DNA of 64,000 nucleotides from an uncultured Eggerthella sp. (GCA_900542265.1 UQML01000004.1:1-64000), one strand, 5' to 3'; numbered from the stretch's first letter, positions 33,826 to 43,547 are shown. Program-made: numbers and translations. Notes: generated from the sequence alone by a model not told the origin.

Positions 33826-36414
33826 CTATCCAGCTACCTGCCCGTCACGTGCTCCACCATCACGAGATAAGTGCGATCCGGTATTACCCAGGTCATAGCC
33901 AGTTAACAGCAGTTCAGCTTCCTTAGCTATGGTATCACGCTTACGCGGTGCTGGTATTGCGCCTTCGCCTAAAGTAAAGACTAATTCGCTTTCATCCCCT
34001 TCACCCTCAACATCAACCTGAATAACCGAACCACTTGTCCACTTACCTTCCAAGACCTGTTCAGCCAGCGGATCCTCAAGCAAGCGTTGAATAGCACGAC
34101 GCAGCGGACGAGCGCCAAAGGAAAGATCAGTGCCCTCACGCGCAATGTAGTGGCGAGCTTCTTCAGAAAGATTGATAGTCATGTTTTGCTCAATTAAACG
34201 ATCGCGCAGATCCGCTACCATCAAGTCCACAATCTCAACAATCTCGTCTTCCGTAAGACTCTTGAATACGATGATTTCATCGAGACGATTCAAAAACTCA
34301 GGACGGAAGAGTTTCTTCACCTCAGTCATAACACGGCTCTTGATTTCCTTATCATCAAGACCCGTTCCCTTATCACTTCCCGTAAAGCCAAGAGGAGCTG
34401 CCTTGGTGATCTCGCGAGCACCTACGTTAGAGGTCAAGATGATGACCGTATTGCGGAAATCGACCATGCGTCCTTGTGCATCCGTCAGACGACCTTCCTC
34501 CAAAATTTGGAGCAAAATATTAAAGACGTCAGGATGAGCTTTTTCAATCTCGTCAAACAGAACAACAGAATAAGGACGCTGACGCACTGCTGTAGTAAGC
34601 TGACCGCCCTCGTCATAACCAACATATCCTGGAGGCGAACCAATTAAACGCGATACCGTGTGCTTTTCCATATACTCAGACATGTCAAAGCTAATAAGCG
34701 CATCTTCAGAATTAAAGAGAAACTCTGCCAAGGTCTTAGAAAGCTCGGTCTTACCAACGCCTGAGGGACCTAAGAAGATAAAGCTACCAGCAGGACGTTT
34801 GGGATCTTTCAATCCCGAGCGACTACGACGAATAGCTTTTGAAAGCGCCACAACTGCTTCATCTTGGCCAATTACACGCTCATGCAGCACTGACTCCATA
34901 CGCAAAAGCTTTTCAGTCTCAGCTTCAGTCAGATTAGAAACAGGAACACCCGTAGTCATAGAGACCACATCGGCAATATCCTCTACGCCAACCTCAGAAA
35001 TCTTGCGTTCAGTTTTTTCTTCCCAGTCTTTCTGCGCCTTGTCACGCTCTTCTTTTAAGGAAGCTTCCTTATCACGCAAGCTTGCCGCACGCTCAAAATC
35101 CTGATCAGCAATTGCGGAATCCTTTTCCACATGAACCTTGCGTAACTGATCATCAAGCGTTTGCACTTCTTCAGGCAAAATCATGTTACGGATGCGCATG
35201 CGCGCGCCCGCTTCATCAAGCACATCAATTGCTTTATCTGGCAAGAAGCGATCTTGAATGTAGCGATTAGAAAGTGATACCGCTGACTGCAGCGCCTCAT
35301 CCGTAAAATGCACCTTATGATGATCCTCGTACGAATCACGCAGACCCTCCAGAATACGAACCGCTTGTTCCTCTGAAGGCTCTTTCACGGTCACGGTCTG
35401 GAAACGACGCTCAAACGCAGAATCTTTCTCCAGGTGTTTGCGATACTCATCCAAAGTCGTCGCACCAATAATCTGAATCTCACCACGCGATAGCGGTGGC
35501 TTCAAAATTGCTGCAGCATCAATGGAGCCTTCAGCAGCACCAGCACCAATGAGCGTATGAATCTCATCGATAAACAAAATAACATCTTTAGCTGCCATGA
35601 CTTCTTTAATGCACTTCTTCAAGCGCTCTTCGAACTCACCGCGATACTTAGACCCCGCGACAAGCGCTGATACATCAAGTGTCACCAGGCGCTGGTTCCG
35701 CAAGATATCAGGTACTTGATCAGCCACAATAAGCTGAGCTAAACCTTCAACAAGGGCAGTTTTTCCCACGCCAGGCTCACCAATAATGAGCGGATTATTC
35801 TTCTGACGACGTGACAAGATTTGCATCACGCGCTCAATTTCACCAGCACGTCCAATAACGGGATCAAGCTCCCCATTAGCTGCTTTCATAGTGAGATCAG
35901 TTCCAAACTCCTTAAGCATAGAATCTGATGCACCACCGGCAGGATCAAATGCATTAGTGCCTGCGTAGACTGACGATTGGCCAACCAAATCATTGAGTGC
36001 GCTTCTAATAGCATCTCCGCTTACGCCTAAGCGCGCCAATACGTCAATTGCTGTTCCTTCGTTTTCGCGCACAATACCCAAGAGTAAATGCTCTGTCGAA
36101 ATGTAGCTTTGCCCCATCTGCATAGCTTCACGCAAAGAGTTTTCCAAAACGTGTTTTACGCGTGGCGTAAAGGAAAGATGACCTGACACATCTTGATCCT
36201 CATCAATGGAGACAATTTGCCTAATAGCGGCTACGGTTGCCTCATAATGAACGTTGAGGCGTTCAAGCGCTTGCGCAGCTAAGCCGTCTTCCTCTTTAAG
36301 TAGAGCGAGCAAAACATGCTCGGTGCCCACATAGGGCTGATGCAAGGCACGTGCTTCCTCTTGGGCAAGCACAAGCACCTTACGCGCCTTGTCAGTGAAT
36401 TTATCAAAGGACAT
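33826..36414 (-). CDS. clpC: ATP-dependent Clp protease ATPase subunit ClpC
   Basis: AAA+ unfoldase that feeds ClpP. 862 residues: N-terminal double Clp-N repeat (FTDKARKVLVLAQEEARAL), NBD1 Walker A GEPGVGKT, a UVR motif in the middle domain (SLRDKEASLKEERD) and NBD2 Walker A GPSGVGKTE. A long linker and C-terminus complete it. AGGAGG lies seven bases before the ATG. No ctsR, mcsA or mcsB lies next to it, unlike Firmicutes; it sits between lysS and ispD, which suggests constitutive expression. Confidence 0.98.
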   Translation of the reverse strand: MSFDKFTDKARKVLVLAQEEARALHQPYVGTEHVLLALLKEEDGLAAQALERLNVHYEATVAAIRQIVSIDEDQDVSGHLSFTPRVKHVLENSLREAMQMGQSYISTEHLLLGIVRENEGTAIDVLARLGVSGDAIRSALNDLVGQSSVYAGTNAFDPAGGASDSMLKEFGTDLTMKAANGELDPVIGRAGEIERVMQILSRRQKNNPLIIGEPGVGKTALVEGLAQLIVADQVPDILRNQRLVTLDVSALVAGSKYRGEFEERLKKCIKEVMAAKDVILFIDEIHTLIGAGAAEGSIDAAAILKPPLSRGEIQIIGATTLDEYRKHLEKDSAFERRFQTVTVKEPSEEQAVRILEGLRDSYEDHHKVHFTDEALQSAVSLSNRYIQDRFLPDKAIDVLDEAGARMRIRNMILPEEVQTLDDQLRKVHVEKDSAIADQDFERAASLRDKEASLKEERDKAQKDWEEKTERKISEVGVEDIADVVSMTTGVPVSNLTEAETEKLLRMESVLHERVIGQDEAVVALSKAIRRSRSGLKDPKRPAGSFIFLGPSGVGKTELSKTLAEFLFNSEDALISFDMSEYMEKHTVSRLIGSPPGYVGYDEGGQLTTAVRQRPYSVVLFDEIEKAHPDVFNILLQILEEGRLTDAQGRMVDFRNTVIILTSNVGAREITKAAPLGFTGSDKGTGLDDKEIKSRVMTEVKKLFRPEFLNRLDEIIVFKSLTEDEIVEIVDLMVADLRDRLIEQNMTINLSEEARHYIAREGTDLSFGARPLRRAIQRLLEDPLAEQVLEGKWTSGSVIQVDVEGEGDESELVFTLGEGAIPAPRKRDTIAKEAELLLTGYDLGNTGSHLSRDGGARDGQVAG

Positions 36415-36431
36415 AGGCGATACCTCCTCAT

Positions 36432-37937
36432 TTACTTAGCTTCATCGCGCATATGCGGGAATAATAACACGTCACGGATCGTAGGAGCGTTCGTTAATAG
36501 CATAGTCAAGCGATCAATACCAATTCCAACGCCGCCAGCCGGAGGCATGCCATACTCCAATGCACGAATGTAATCCGCGTCAAACCCCATAGCCTCATCG
36601 TCTCCATTGTCTTTTGCTGCAAGCTGAGCACGGAAACGTTCTGCCTGGTCAACGGGATCATTGAGTTCGTTAAATGCATTAGCAAACTCATGACCGCAAA
36701 TAAAGAGTTCGAAACGGTCGGTTACGTTTGGATCAGTAGCACTTCGTTTAGCGAGAGGCGATACTTCAACAGGATGTTCCAAAACAAAAGTAGGCTGAAT
36801 CAAGGTCTCTTCTGCGGTCGCTTCAAATATTTCGGCGATGATTTTACCTTTACCCCATGTAGATTCTATGTGTGCACCATATTTCTCAGCAATCGCCACA
36901 AGGTCTTCACGACTCATATCAAAACTGATAGTCTCACCACTTGCCTCTTCTGCAAGTTCAATCATGGTTGCACGGCGCCAGGTGCCCGACAGATCAATGA
37001 CGTCATCGCCATAGGGCACTTGGAGCGTACCGCACGCTTCGAGTGCAGCAGCCTGAATAAATCCTTGCGTGAGCTCCATCATGCCTTCCAAGTCAGAAAA
37101 AGCCTGATATGCCTCCATCGTAGTGAACTCAGGATTGTGGAATGGATCCATCCCTTCATTTCTAAATTGACGGCCAATCTCATAGACTTTTTCAAAACCA
37201 CCCACAAGCAAACGCTTTAAGTGCAACTCTGTAGCAATGCGTAAGTAATAGTCGCGATCAAGCGTGTTATGATGCGTTACAAACGGACGCGCATTAGCAC
37301 CACCCAAAATGGGATGAAGCATCGGTGTTTCAACTTCATAGAAGCCATTGGCATCCATATAGTTGCGAATCGCAGTAATAATTTTCGAACGTTTAATAAA
37401 GGTATCACGCACGTCTTCATTAACAATGAGATCAACATAGCGCTGGCGATAGCGTGTTTCAATATCATTCAAGCCATGGAACTTCTCAGGAAGCGGACGC
37501 AATGACTTAGATAAGAGCTCGAACGAGTCCACCGCAATAGAGAGCTGACCGCGACGGGTGCGCATAATCACCCCATGCACGCCAATCCAATCGCCTACAT
37601 CTAAATCTTTTAGCTCTTCAAACGCCTCTTCACCCAACGCGTTAATGCGACAAAACAGCTGAATGCGTCCTGTTGGATCCTGAAGCTCACCAAACACAAT
37701 CTTGCCCTGGTTGCGTTTTGCCATCAAACGCCCGGCAAGTGACACGCGATCTTCCGTTGTCTCCCCATCCGCAAGGTCAGCATACTTTTCATCGAGCTCA
37801 ACTACGCGTGCCGTTGACACAAATGCATGGCCATACGGATTTTTACCCGCCGCGATCAATGCCTCGCGCTTAGCACGACGAACTTCAATCGGGTCGTCTT
37901 CAATCACAACTTCTTCTACGCTGGTTGTTTCAGCCAT
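36432..37937 (-). CDS. lysS: Lysyl-tRNA synthetase, class II
   Basis: 501 residues. OB-fold anticodon domain (RIQLFCRINALG), class II motif 1 region, motif 2 FRNEGMDPFHNPEFT and motif 3 GIGIDRLTMLL. ATG 37937 has AAAGG eight bases upstream; an in-frame start at 37964 adds nine residues. It heads a minus-strand run into clpC, whose ATG starts 17 bases after the lysS stop. Confidence 0.98.
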   Translation of the reverse strand: MAETTSVEEVVIEDDPIEVRRAKREALIAAGKNPYGHAFVSTARVVELDEKYADLADGETTEDRVSLAGRLMAKRNQGKIVFGELQDPTGRIQLFCRINALGEEAFEELKDLDVGDWIGVHGVIMRTRRGQLSIAVDSFELLSKSLRPLPEKFHGLNDIETRYRQRYVDLIVNEDVRDTFIKRSKIITAIRNYMDANGFYEVETPMLHPILGGANARPFVTHHNTLDRDYYLRIATELHLKRLLVGGFEKVYEIGRQFRNEGMDPFHNPEFTTMEAYQAFSDLEGMMELTQGFIQAAALEACGTLQVPYGDDVIDLSGTWRRATMIELAEEASGETISFDMSREDLVAIAEKYGAHIESTWGKGKIIAEIFEATAEETLIQPTFVLEHPVEVSPLAKRSATDPNVTDRFELFICGHEFANAFNELNDPVDQAERFRAQLAAKDNGDDEAMGFDADYIRALEYGMPPAGGVGIGIDRLTMLLTNAPTIRDVLLFPHMRDEAK

Positions 37938-38000
37938 TACCATACCTTTCGTTATCAGCACCAAACGGTTGCTTCAATTCATTTCTATATGGATCCCTAT

Positions 38001-38030
38001 AAGACAAAAAAAGACCCTCAATGCGGGTCC
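38001..38030 (-). terminator. Weak terminator downstream of greA
   Basis: A 5-bp stem (GACCC/GGGTC, 7-nt loop) is followed on the minus strand by TTTTTTTG. The short stem makes it weak alone; the larger hairpin at 38064-38118 lies just before it. Confidence 0.5.
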
Positions 38031-38063
38031 ATCATGCATATACGGATATAAATAGTATAAGGA

Positions 38064-38118
38064 GGCGATGAGGGTATCTGACGCCTTTGCTGCATTAAGA
38101 CGTCCCTACCTCATCGCC
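38064..38118 (-). other. Large hairpin after greA with motif-like arms
   Basis: GGCGATGAGG (38064-38073) pairs exactly with CCTCATCGCC (38109-38118), a 10-bp stem extendable by two pairs past a bulge, with a loop of about 35 nt. It begins 14 bases past the greA stop. Each arm is one base from the iterated word GGCGATGGG. Confidence 0.6.
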
Positions 38119-38131
38119 CACTAAAAGCTAT

Positions 38132-38599
38132 TTAGTGCTCAATCTTTAAGATTGTCATTGCAATAACGCGACCCGTAGGACCAGTTGCTTCAACAGCATC
38201 GCCCTTTTTGTGGCCTAAAAGCGCTGACCCAACGGGAGACTCATTTGAAATCTTGCCTGCTGCGGAATCTGCTTCTGCGCCACCAACAATTGTAAACACA
38301 CGCTCTTTTCCGCCCATATCAACGGTAACCGTAGAGCCAATATTAACCTTAGTGGAGCGCTTCGGAGTTGCAACTACCGTCGCATCACCCAAGATACGCG
38401 TAATCTCAGCGATACGAGACTCCATCATTGCTTGCTCATTTTTAGCATCATCATACTCAGAATTCTCTGAGATATCACCGAATTCGCGCGCTACACGAAT
38501 TCTCTCACCAATCTCAGCGCGCTTTTCGGTTTCAAGATAATGAAGCTCTTCTTCAAGCTTCGCCTTGCCCTCTTCGGTCAAGATGTAATCTTTTTCCAT
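38132..38599 (-). CDS. greA: Transcription elongation factor GreA
   Basis: Rescues backtracked RNA polymerase by stimulating transcript cleavage. 155 residues: N-terminal antiparallel coiled coil with the acidic tip (EFGDISENSEYDDAKNEQ) and a C-terminal FKBP-like domain (SPVGSALLGHKKGD). AAAGGGG lies before the ATG. It sits alone between tatA and lysS. Confidence 0.98.
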   Translation of the reverse strand: MEKDYILTEEGKAKLEEELHYLETEKRAEIGERIRVAREFGDISENSEYDDAKNEQAMMESRIAEITRILGDATVVATPKRSTKVNIGSTVTVDMGGKERVFTIVGGAEADSAAGKISNESPVGSALLGHKKGDAVEATGPTGRVIAMTILKIEH

Positions 38600-38695
38600 A
38601 ATTCCCCTTTATTGCCACATACATGAAAGCGGCTTTGTGTCACACAATCCTATAAACGCTTATGCGTACAAACGCGTTACTCTTTTTAAGCCCGT

Positions 38696-39019
38696 CTATT
38701 GCTCGTCATCTTGAGCAACCTGGGCTTTAGGTTTAGGTTTTTCAACCGGTGTTGCATCAGTCGCATCATCCGCTACTCCAGCCGCACCATCTGTCTTTGC
38801 TGCGCTTGGCGCTGGCTTGTCAATAACCTCAACAACTTCACCATCATCAGCATCTTTGGCTTCTTTAACTTTTTTATTCCCGCCAATGCCCTCACGCAAG
38901 TTCTTGACTGCCTTTCCAATAGCAGTACCCAACTTAGGAAGATTCTTGGGGCCAAAGATAATCAAAACGACAGCCAAGATAATAAGGATTTCAACGATTC
39001 CTAAAGGTCCAATTTTCAT
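38696..39019 (-). CDS. tatA: Sec-independent translocase protein TatA/TatE
   Basis: 107 residues. One N-terminal TM helix (about 5-22, IVEILIILAVVLIIFGPKNLP) with the FGPK hinge, the amphipathic helix KLGTAIGKAVKNLREG, then an acidic/Ala/Pro-rich disordered tail. It forms the Tat translocation pore. tatB/tatC are not in the window. GGGAGG lies upstream. It is the only gene between tRNA-Pro and greA. Confidence 0.93.
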   Translation of the reverse strand: MKIGPLGIVEILIILAVVLIIFGPKNLPKLGTAIGKAVKNLREGIGGNKKVKEAKDADDGEVVEVIDKPAPSAAKTDGAAGVADDATDATPVEKPKPKAQVAQDDEQ

Positions 39020-39138
39020 TTCGCTTGAACACCTCCCGCATTTAAGACGTTCATCATCAAGCTAGTTTTGGGCTTTTACTTTTTGTGCCTACATTACTAA
39101 CGCAAGGAGCAAATTTGCTCCTTGCGCCCATCTGTTCC

Positions 39139-39215
39139 TGGTCGGGATGACAGGATTCGAACCTGCGACCTCTGCGTCCCGAACGCAGCGCTCTACCAAG
39201 CTGAGCCACATCCCG
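39139..39215 (-). tRNA. tRNA-Pro (anticodon CGG)
   Basis: A full cloverleaf is read on the minus strand. Acceptor CGGGATG pairs with CATCCCG, and the D-arm is GGCTCAGCTTGGTAGAGC. The anticodon stem CTGCG/CGCAG closes the loop TTCGGGA (anticodon CGG, Pro). The T-arm contains GGTTCGAATCC, the discriminator base is A and CCA is encoded at 39139-39141. Confidence 0.96.
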
Positions 39216-39274
39216 TTGCAACGCTCTGCGCTACACACAGAGCAACAAACGCCATGAATAATACCACACTGATT

Positions 39275-39306
39275 ATAAAAAGGGAGTGACCACGCAAGGC
39301 CACTCC
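39275..39306 (-). terminator. Terminator after the first NlpC/P60 gene
   Basis: Stem GGAGTG/CACTCC, extended by a G-U and a C-G pair, is followed on the minus strand by CTTTTTAT. It lies about 65 bases past the stop at 39372 and before the tRNA. Confidence 0.82.
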
Positions 39307-39371
39307 ATAATGAACCGTTATTGGCACTTGAACGCTGTCAAGACGCTCAAATCAAGGCGCTTTATAACAAG

Positions 39372-40448
39372 CTAGTAGCGGACATACCACATATCTGAAT
39401 GAACACCTGACACCTTAACAACATCACCCGTGCAGGGTGCATGAATCATCTGACCGCCACCAATATAGACACCTGTGTGGTGAGAATTAATGCAGATATC
39501 ACCAGGCTGAGGATTGGTAACACGCGTCCAACCTGCAATCGTTGAAGTGGTGCACCAATGATTCCCCATAGTGCCGGTAAGCGCATAACCTACAAGCCCT
39601 GAACAGTCAAAACTATTAGGACCTGCTGCGCCCCATACATAAGGTTTACCCAACTGAGCATAGGCACGATCAACAACCGTATTACCAGTAACGGTAGGAA
39701 CCTTGTTGTTATTTACCGGGCCTCCGCCGTGAGAACCACTGCTATGATTGCCCGAATTTTGCTGCTGTTGAAGCGCTGCTTGTGCAGCAGCAGCTGCAGC
39801 GCGATCACGCGCTTCTTGCTCTTGACGCATTAACTCTTCTGCTTCAGCACTCAAATTGTCATAGACGCTTTGCATCTCAGCAGTAGTAGCTTCGGCCTCA
39901 TCTTTAATGCGCTTAGCTTCGTTTGCTTTCTCAGTAGCAACTGCCTCTTGGGCTTGATACTCAACTTTTGCTTCTTCTACTGCCTGACGGCTTTCTTTAG
40001 TCTTTGAAACGAGTTCAGCATCGTTTTGGTTGAGTGTTTCAAGCATGTTCCAATTGGTTGCAAACTCCTCAAAAGAGGAAGCTCCCAAAATAACATCTAA
40101 GAAAGTATTGCCACCCGTGCGATACATTGAACGTGCACGTGTTGCAAGCTCACCTTGATACTCAGAAATTTTGGCGGTTTCTTCATCAATTTTTTGCTGA
40201 GCCTCTTGAACTTTTTGCTGAGCTTCTTGACGCTCTGCTTCTGCGGTTGTGTAGTTATCAGAAGCAACATCAAGTGTTTGCTGCATCTCATTGAGTTTAT
40301 CAAGCGCTGCTTCAGCTTCTGCTTGTTTAGAAGCTGCACTAGGAACCGCAAGTGCGCTCTGATACGGAATCATTAAACCAATCGCTAAAACAAATGCAAG
40401 TACAACAGAAAGTGTGCGCTTGCTCATTGGTTTAGTTTGTTCGGTCAT
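39372..40448 (-). CDS. Secreted coiled-coil NlpC/P60 peptidoglycan hydrolase, copy 1
   Basis: 358 residues. A signal peptide (VVLAFVLAIGLMIPYQSALA) is followed by a long coiled coil (about 35-215) with the conserved centre GNTFLDVILGASSFEEFATNWN, a Gly/His/Ser linker and a C-terminal NlpC/P60 domain. The catalytic Cys lies in DCSGLVGYAL, with His in HTGVYIGGGQMIHAP. This PcsB/RipA-like layout splits cross-linked peptides during division. It differs from its paralogues in NSHHTG, lacking the YHDYSS loop. AAGGAGG is upstream. Confidence 0.93.
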   Translation of the reverse strand: MTEQTKPMSKRTLSVVLAFVLAIGLMIPYQSALAVPSAASKQAEAEAALDKLNEMQQTLDVASDNYTTAEAERQEAQQKVQEAQQKIDEETAKISEYQGELATRARSMYRTGGNTFLDVILGASSFEEFATNWNMLETLNQNDAELVSKTKESRQAVEEAKVEYQAQEAVATEKANEAKRIKDEAEATTAEMQSVYDNLSAEAEELMRQEQEARDRAAAAAAQAALQQQQNSGNHSSGSHGGGPVNNNKVPTVTGNTVVDRAYAQLGKPYVWGAAGPNSFDCSGLVGYALTGTMGNHWCTTSTIAGWTRVTNPQPGDICINSHHTGVYIGGGQMIHAPCTGDVVKVSGVHSDMWYVRY

Positions 40449-40621
40449 ATAATAAGACCTCCTTTTGGGAGTTATTCGGTTTCATATCTTTTGCGTAAAC
40501 CGTCTTCAATACTAGCAGATATCAAAGCCTCTAAACAAAATCTCCAAGACCTTTACAGTCTAGTGGTAATTGCTGCAAGACCTCTTTTGTGCCCGAAAGA
40601 ATTTCTTTGCGCAGATAAACC

Positions 40622-41839
40622 TTAATAACGGACATACCACATACGCGATTGCACCGCAGAAACTTTTACTACATCACCCGATCGTGGTGCATGAATCATT
40701 TGCCCATTGCCAATATAAACGCCCGTATGACCATTTCCCGATGAATAATCATGATATACACAAATATCTCCAGGGCACGGATTGGAAACACGCGTCCAAC
40801 GGGCGATGGTTGCCGTTGTTGCTAAGCGGGAATAGCGCCCTGTTAAGCAATAGCCAACAAGACCTGAACAATCAAAGCTATTTGGTCCAACAGCTGCCCA
40901 TTTATAGGGTTTACCAAGCTGCGCATACGCCCGATCAACCACTACATTGCCTGTTACGGTTTGAGGTTTCGAGTTATTCGTACCGCTGCTTGGCTTATGT
41001 GACCCACCAGAATTTGTTGCGTTATTCGAGCTGCCCTGGTTGCCTGAATTGTTTGATGCGTTGTTATGATTGCCCGAATTATTGTTGTTATTATTTGCTG
41101 ATGGATTGTTTGTTATACCGGCATTATTGGCAGCAGCATCACCAGCAGTATTATTCGCAATATCTTGAATTGCTGCAGCCTGATCAGCGGCCTCGCGCGC
41201 TGCTTCTTCTTGGCGGATCAGTTCTTGCACCTCAGAAGACAGCCCATTGTAGACTGCTTGAATCTCAGCGGTTTTTGCCTCTGCTTGGTCTTGAATACGC
41301 TTAGCTTCATTTGCCTTTTCGGTAGCAACCGCTTCTTGAGTTTCATACTCTACTTTTGCCTCTTGAACCTTAGCGCGGCTTTCTTTGGTCTTAGAAACCA
41401 ATTCCGCATCATTTTGATTCATAGTTTCAAGCATATTCCAGTTAGTAGCAAACTCTTGAAATGTTGAAGCTCCCAGCAATACATCTAAAAAGGTATTACC
41501 TCCCGTGCGATACATTGAACGCGCACGTGTTGCAAGCTCACCTTGATACTCAGAAATCTTGGCAGTTTCTTGTTCAATTTGCTCTTGCGCTTGTTGCACG
41601 CGTGCTTGAGCATTGGCACGCTCTTCTTCAGCATTAGCATAATTGTCTGATGCCGCATTGAGCTCACCTTGCATAGCATTGAGCTTATCAAGTGCTTCTT
41701 GTGCTTGAGCCTGCTTAGTAGCAAGTGATGGGTCCGCATATGCGCGAGCGCTTGGGTAAGGAAGCAATCCGCACACCAACACTACCGCAAGAACACTTGC
41801 AAGAATTGCGCTCTTTTTAGTTCGTATATGCTCGGTCAT
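40622..41839 (-). CDS. Secreted coiled-coil NlpC/P60 peptidoglycan hydrolase, copy 2
   Basis: 405 residues, paralogue of the genes on both sides. A signal peptide ending AYA, a coiled coil with GNTFLDVLLGASTFQEFATNWN, and a long Asn/Ser/Gly-rich linker (about 240-295) precede the NlpC/P60 domain. The catalytic Cys is in DCSGLVGYCL and His in GHTGVYIGNGQMIHAP. The linker is longer than in copies 1 and 3. AAGGAGG is upstream of the ATG. It probably hydrolyses peptidoglycan stem peptides at the cell surface. Confidence 0.93.
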   Translation of the reverse strand: MTEHIRTKKSAILASVLAVVLVCGLLPYPSARAYADPSLATKQAQAQEALDKLNAMQGELNAASDNYANAEEERANAQARVQQAQEQIEQETAKISEYQGELATRARSMYRTGGNTFLDVLLGASTFQEFATNWNMLETMNQNDAELVSKTKESRAKVQEAKVEYETQEAVATEKANEAKRIQDQAEAKTAEIQAVYNGLSSEVQELIRQEEAAREAADQAAAIQDIANNTAGDAAANNAGITNNPSANNNNNNSGNHNNASNNSGNQGSSNNATNSGGSHKPSSGTNNSKPQTVTGNVVVDRAYAQLGKPYKWAAVGPNSFDCSGLVGYCLTGRYSRLATTATIARWTRVSNPCPGDICVYHDYSSGNGHTGVYIGNGQMIHAPRSGDVVKVSAVQSRMWYVRY

Positions 41840-42123
41840 ATAATGACCTCCTTATAAGAGCATGTGGTCTGTTTACTGAGCGTAAAAGTGTAGTTAATAG
41901 TACCAGAAATCGGAGCAAATACACAAAGCCCACAAACAGCTATCATGCCTTCTCCACTCCTCTTGTCACAATCTAATAACGACATAAAACACTTGTTCCC
42001 ACCGAGTATTGCGGTTTAAAAAAGCACATCCCCAAAATGTTGGATTGTGAGTTTACGCAGACTTTTTTCCCTCACATTTTTTATATTTGTTAACAATTTC
42101 TGAAATTTGTCGAGCGGCACCTA
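41840..42123. other. Intergenic region between NlpC/P60 copies 3 and 2
   Basis: No gene is visible. Apart from the terminator of copy 3 at 42124-42157 and the ribosome site of copy 2 at 41845-41851, no recognisable riboswitch or clear promoter was found. A ydaO-type c-di-AMP riboswitch, often found before such genes, was looked for and not recognised. Confidence 0.5.
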
Positions 42124-42157
42124 AAAGAAAACCGGCACCCCTGCTGAGAAGTGCCGG
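42124..42157 (-). terminator. Terminator after the third NlpC/P60 gene
   Basis: Stem CCGGCAC/GTGCCGG with a 12-nt loop is followed on the minus strand by TTTTCTTTTA, about 85 bases past the stop at 42244. It separates copy 3 from copies 2 and 1. Confidence 0.9.
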
Positions 42158-42243
42158 CACATCTTAATGCGTGTATCCTAAGACAAAAAGTATGTATATA
42201 GCTCGTTATAACTTTATTGTTAGTGCAATTATCATTGCACGCA

Positions 42244-43317
42244 TTAATAACGTACGTACCACATGCGCGGTTGTACTGCTCCAATCTTGACCACATCACC
42301 CGTGTGAGGAGCATGAATCATCTGCCCATTGCCAATATAGATGCCCGTATGCCCTTTTGACGAGGAATAATCATGATAGACACAAATGTCACCGGGCTTT
42401 GGATTGGACACACGCGTCCACATACCGATACCCTGCGTGGTAGCAATGCGCTTAGTTGACCCTGTGAGCGCATAGCCAACAAGACCAGAACAATCAAAAC
42501 TATCTGGCCCCGTTGCACCCCATACATACGGTTTACCTAGCTTAGACTTAGCGCGGGCAATAACCGTATCCGCATCAACTGTTTGCTTCTTATTGTTATT
42601 AATAGGGGTATTAGGACGATAGGTTGAATACGAGCTTGCGTTGCTTCCGCTTTGAATAGCTTTGATGGCTGCTTCTTGATCAGCTAACGCCTGCGCCGCC
42701 TCTTCATCACTCATGGCAGCAATAGCTTCAGCCGAAAGAGAGGCATAAACGCTCATAATTTGGGCTTGCGTTGCTTCCGCCTGCTCTTTAATGCGTTTAG
42801 CTTCTGCCGCTTGCTCTTCTGCTACTTTAGCTTGAGCCTCTGCTTCTGCTTTTGCAGCTTCAACTTGTGCACGCGCCTGCTTAGTTTCTTCAACTAAAGC
42901 TGCATCTTTTTCGTTGAGACTATCAAGAATTTCCCAGTTATTCGCAAATTCTTTAAAGGTAGTTGCACCCAAAAATACGTCTAAGAAACTTGTACTGCCA
43001 CTGCGATACATAGCACGAGCACGCTCACCTAACTGCGTTTGGCAAGACTCAATCTTGGCATTGGCTTCAGCGATTTGAGCTTCAGCTTCTTTTACGCGTT
43101 TTTGCGCTTCTTCAAGCTGTACTTGAGTTTCGTAGTAGAAGTTAGACGCTGCGTCTAACTCTTCTTGCATGCTGTTGAGCTCACCGAGAGCACGCTGCGC
43201 ATCTGCCTTTGGATCAGCATACGCAGTGGAAACAGGAAGCATTAAACCTGCTACTAGCAAACATGCAATAAGTATGGAAAAAATGCTTTTTTGAGTGTTG
43301 TACTTTTGCCCGATCAT
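42244..43317 (-). CDS. Secreted coiled-coil NlpC/P60 peptidoglycan hydrolase, copy 3
   Basis: 357 residues from ATG 43317, which follows AAGGAGG; the longer form from 43380 has no ribosome site. Signal peptide (ILIACLLVAGLMLP...TAYA), a coiled coil with STSFLDVFLGATTFKEFANNWE, a short linker, then NlpC/P60. The catalytic Cys is in DCSGLVGYAL and His in GHTGIYIGNGQMIHAP. It has its own terminator and is the most diverged of the three in the coiled coil (Ala/Glu-rich). Confidence 0.93.
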   Translation of the reverse strand: MIGQKYNTQKSIFSILIACLLVAGLMLPVSTAYADPKADAQRALGELNSMQEELDAASNFYYETQVQLEEAQKRVKEAEAQIAEANAKIESCQTQLGERARAMYRSGSTSFLDVFLGATTFKEFANNWEILDSLNEKDAALVEETKQARAQVEAAKAEAEAQAKVAEEQAAEAKRIKEQAEATQAQIMSVYASLSAEAIAAMSDEEAAQALADQEAAIKAIQSGSNASSYSTYRPNTPINNNKKQTVDADTVIARAKSKLGKPYVWGATGPDSFDCSGLVGYALTGSTKRIATTQGIGMWTRVSNPKPGDICVYHDYSSSKGHTGIYIGNGQMIHAPHTGDVVKIGAVQPRMWYVRY

Positions 43318-43547
43318 AAGTGCCTCCTTAAACAGAGGACAGCAACACACAATATGCATCAATGGATTACACAATAGCAAATTTAACGTAACAAATCTAT
43401 TACAGGATTTGTGGAATATGAAAAGTTATGCATAAATCACACAATTCATGCGCACAGGTATATGCCTGTCGTAGCACTATACAAAGGAGGAAGCACGTTC
43501 AAAACGTTTGCTCCCTCCCCACTTCACGAATATGTAGCAACTTGCGA

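Noticed and set aside
40449..40621. c-di-AMP (ydaO) riboswitch before NlpC/P60 copies
   Set aside because: Looked for because of gene type; conserved core motifs were not found in 40449-40621 or 41840-42123.
40570..41304. 244-residue plus-strand ORF
   Set aside because: Antisense to the second NlpC/P60 gene, Cys/Tyr/His-rich, no ribosome site or family match; a shadow of the repetitive linker.
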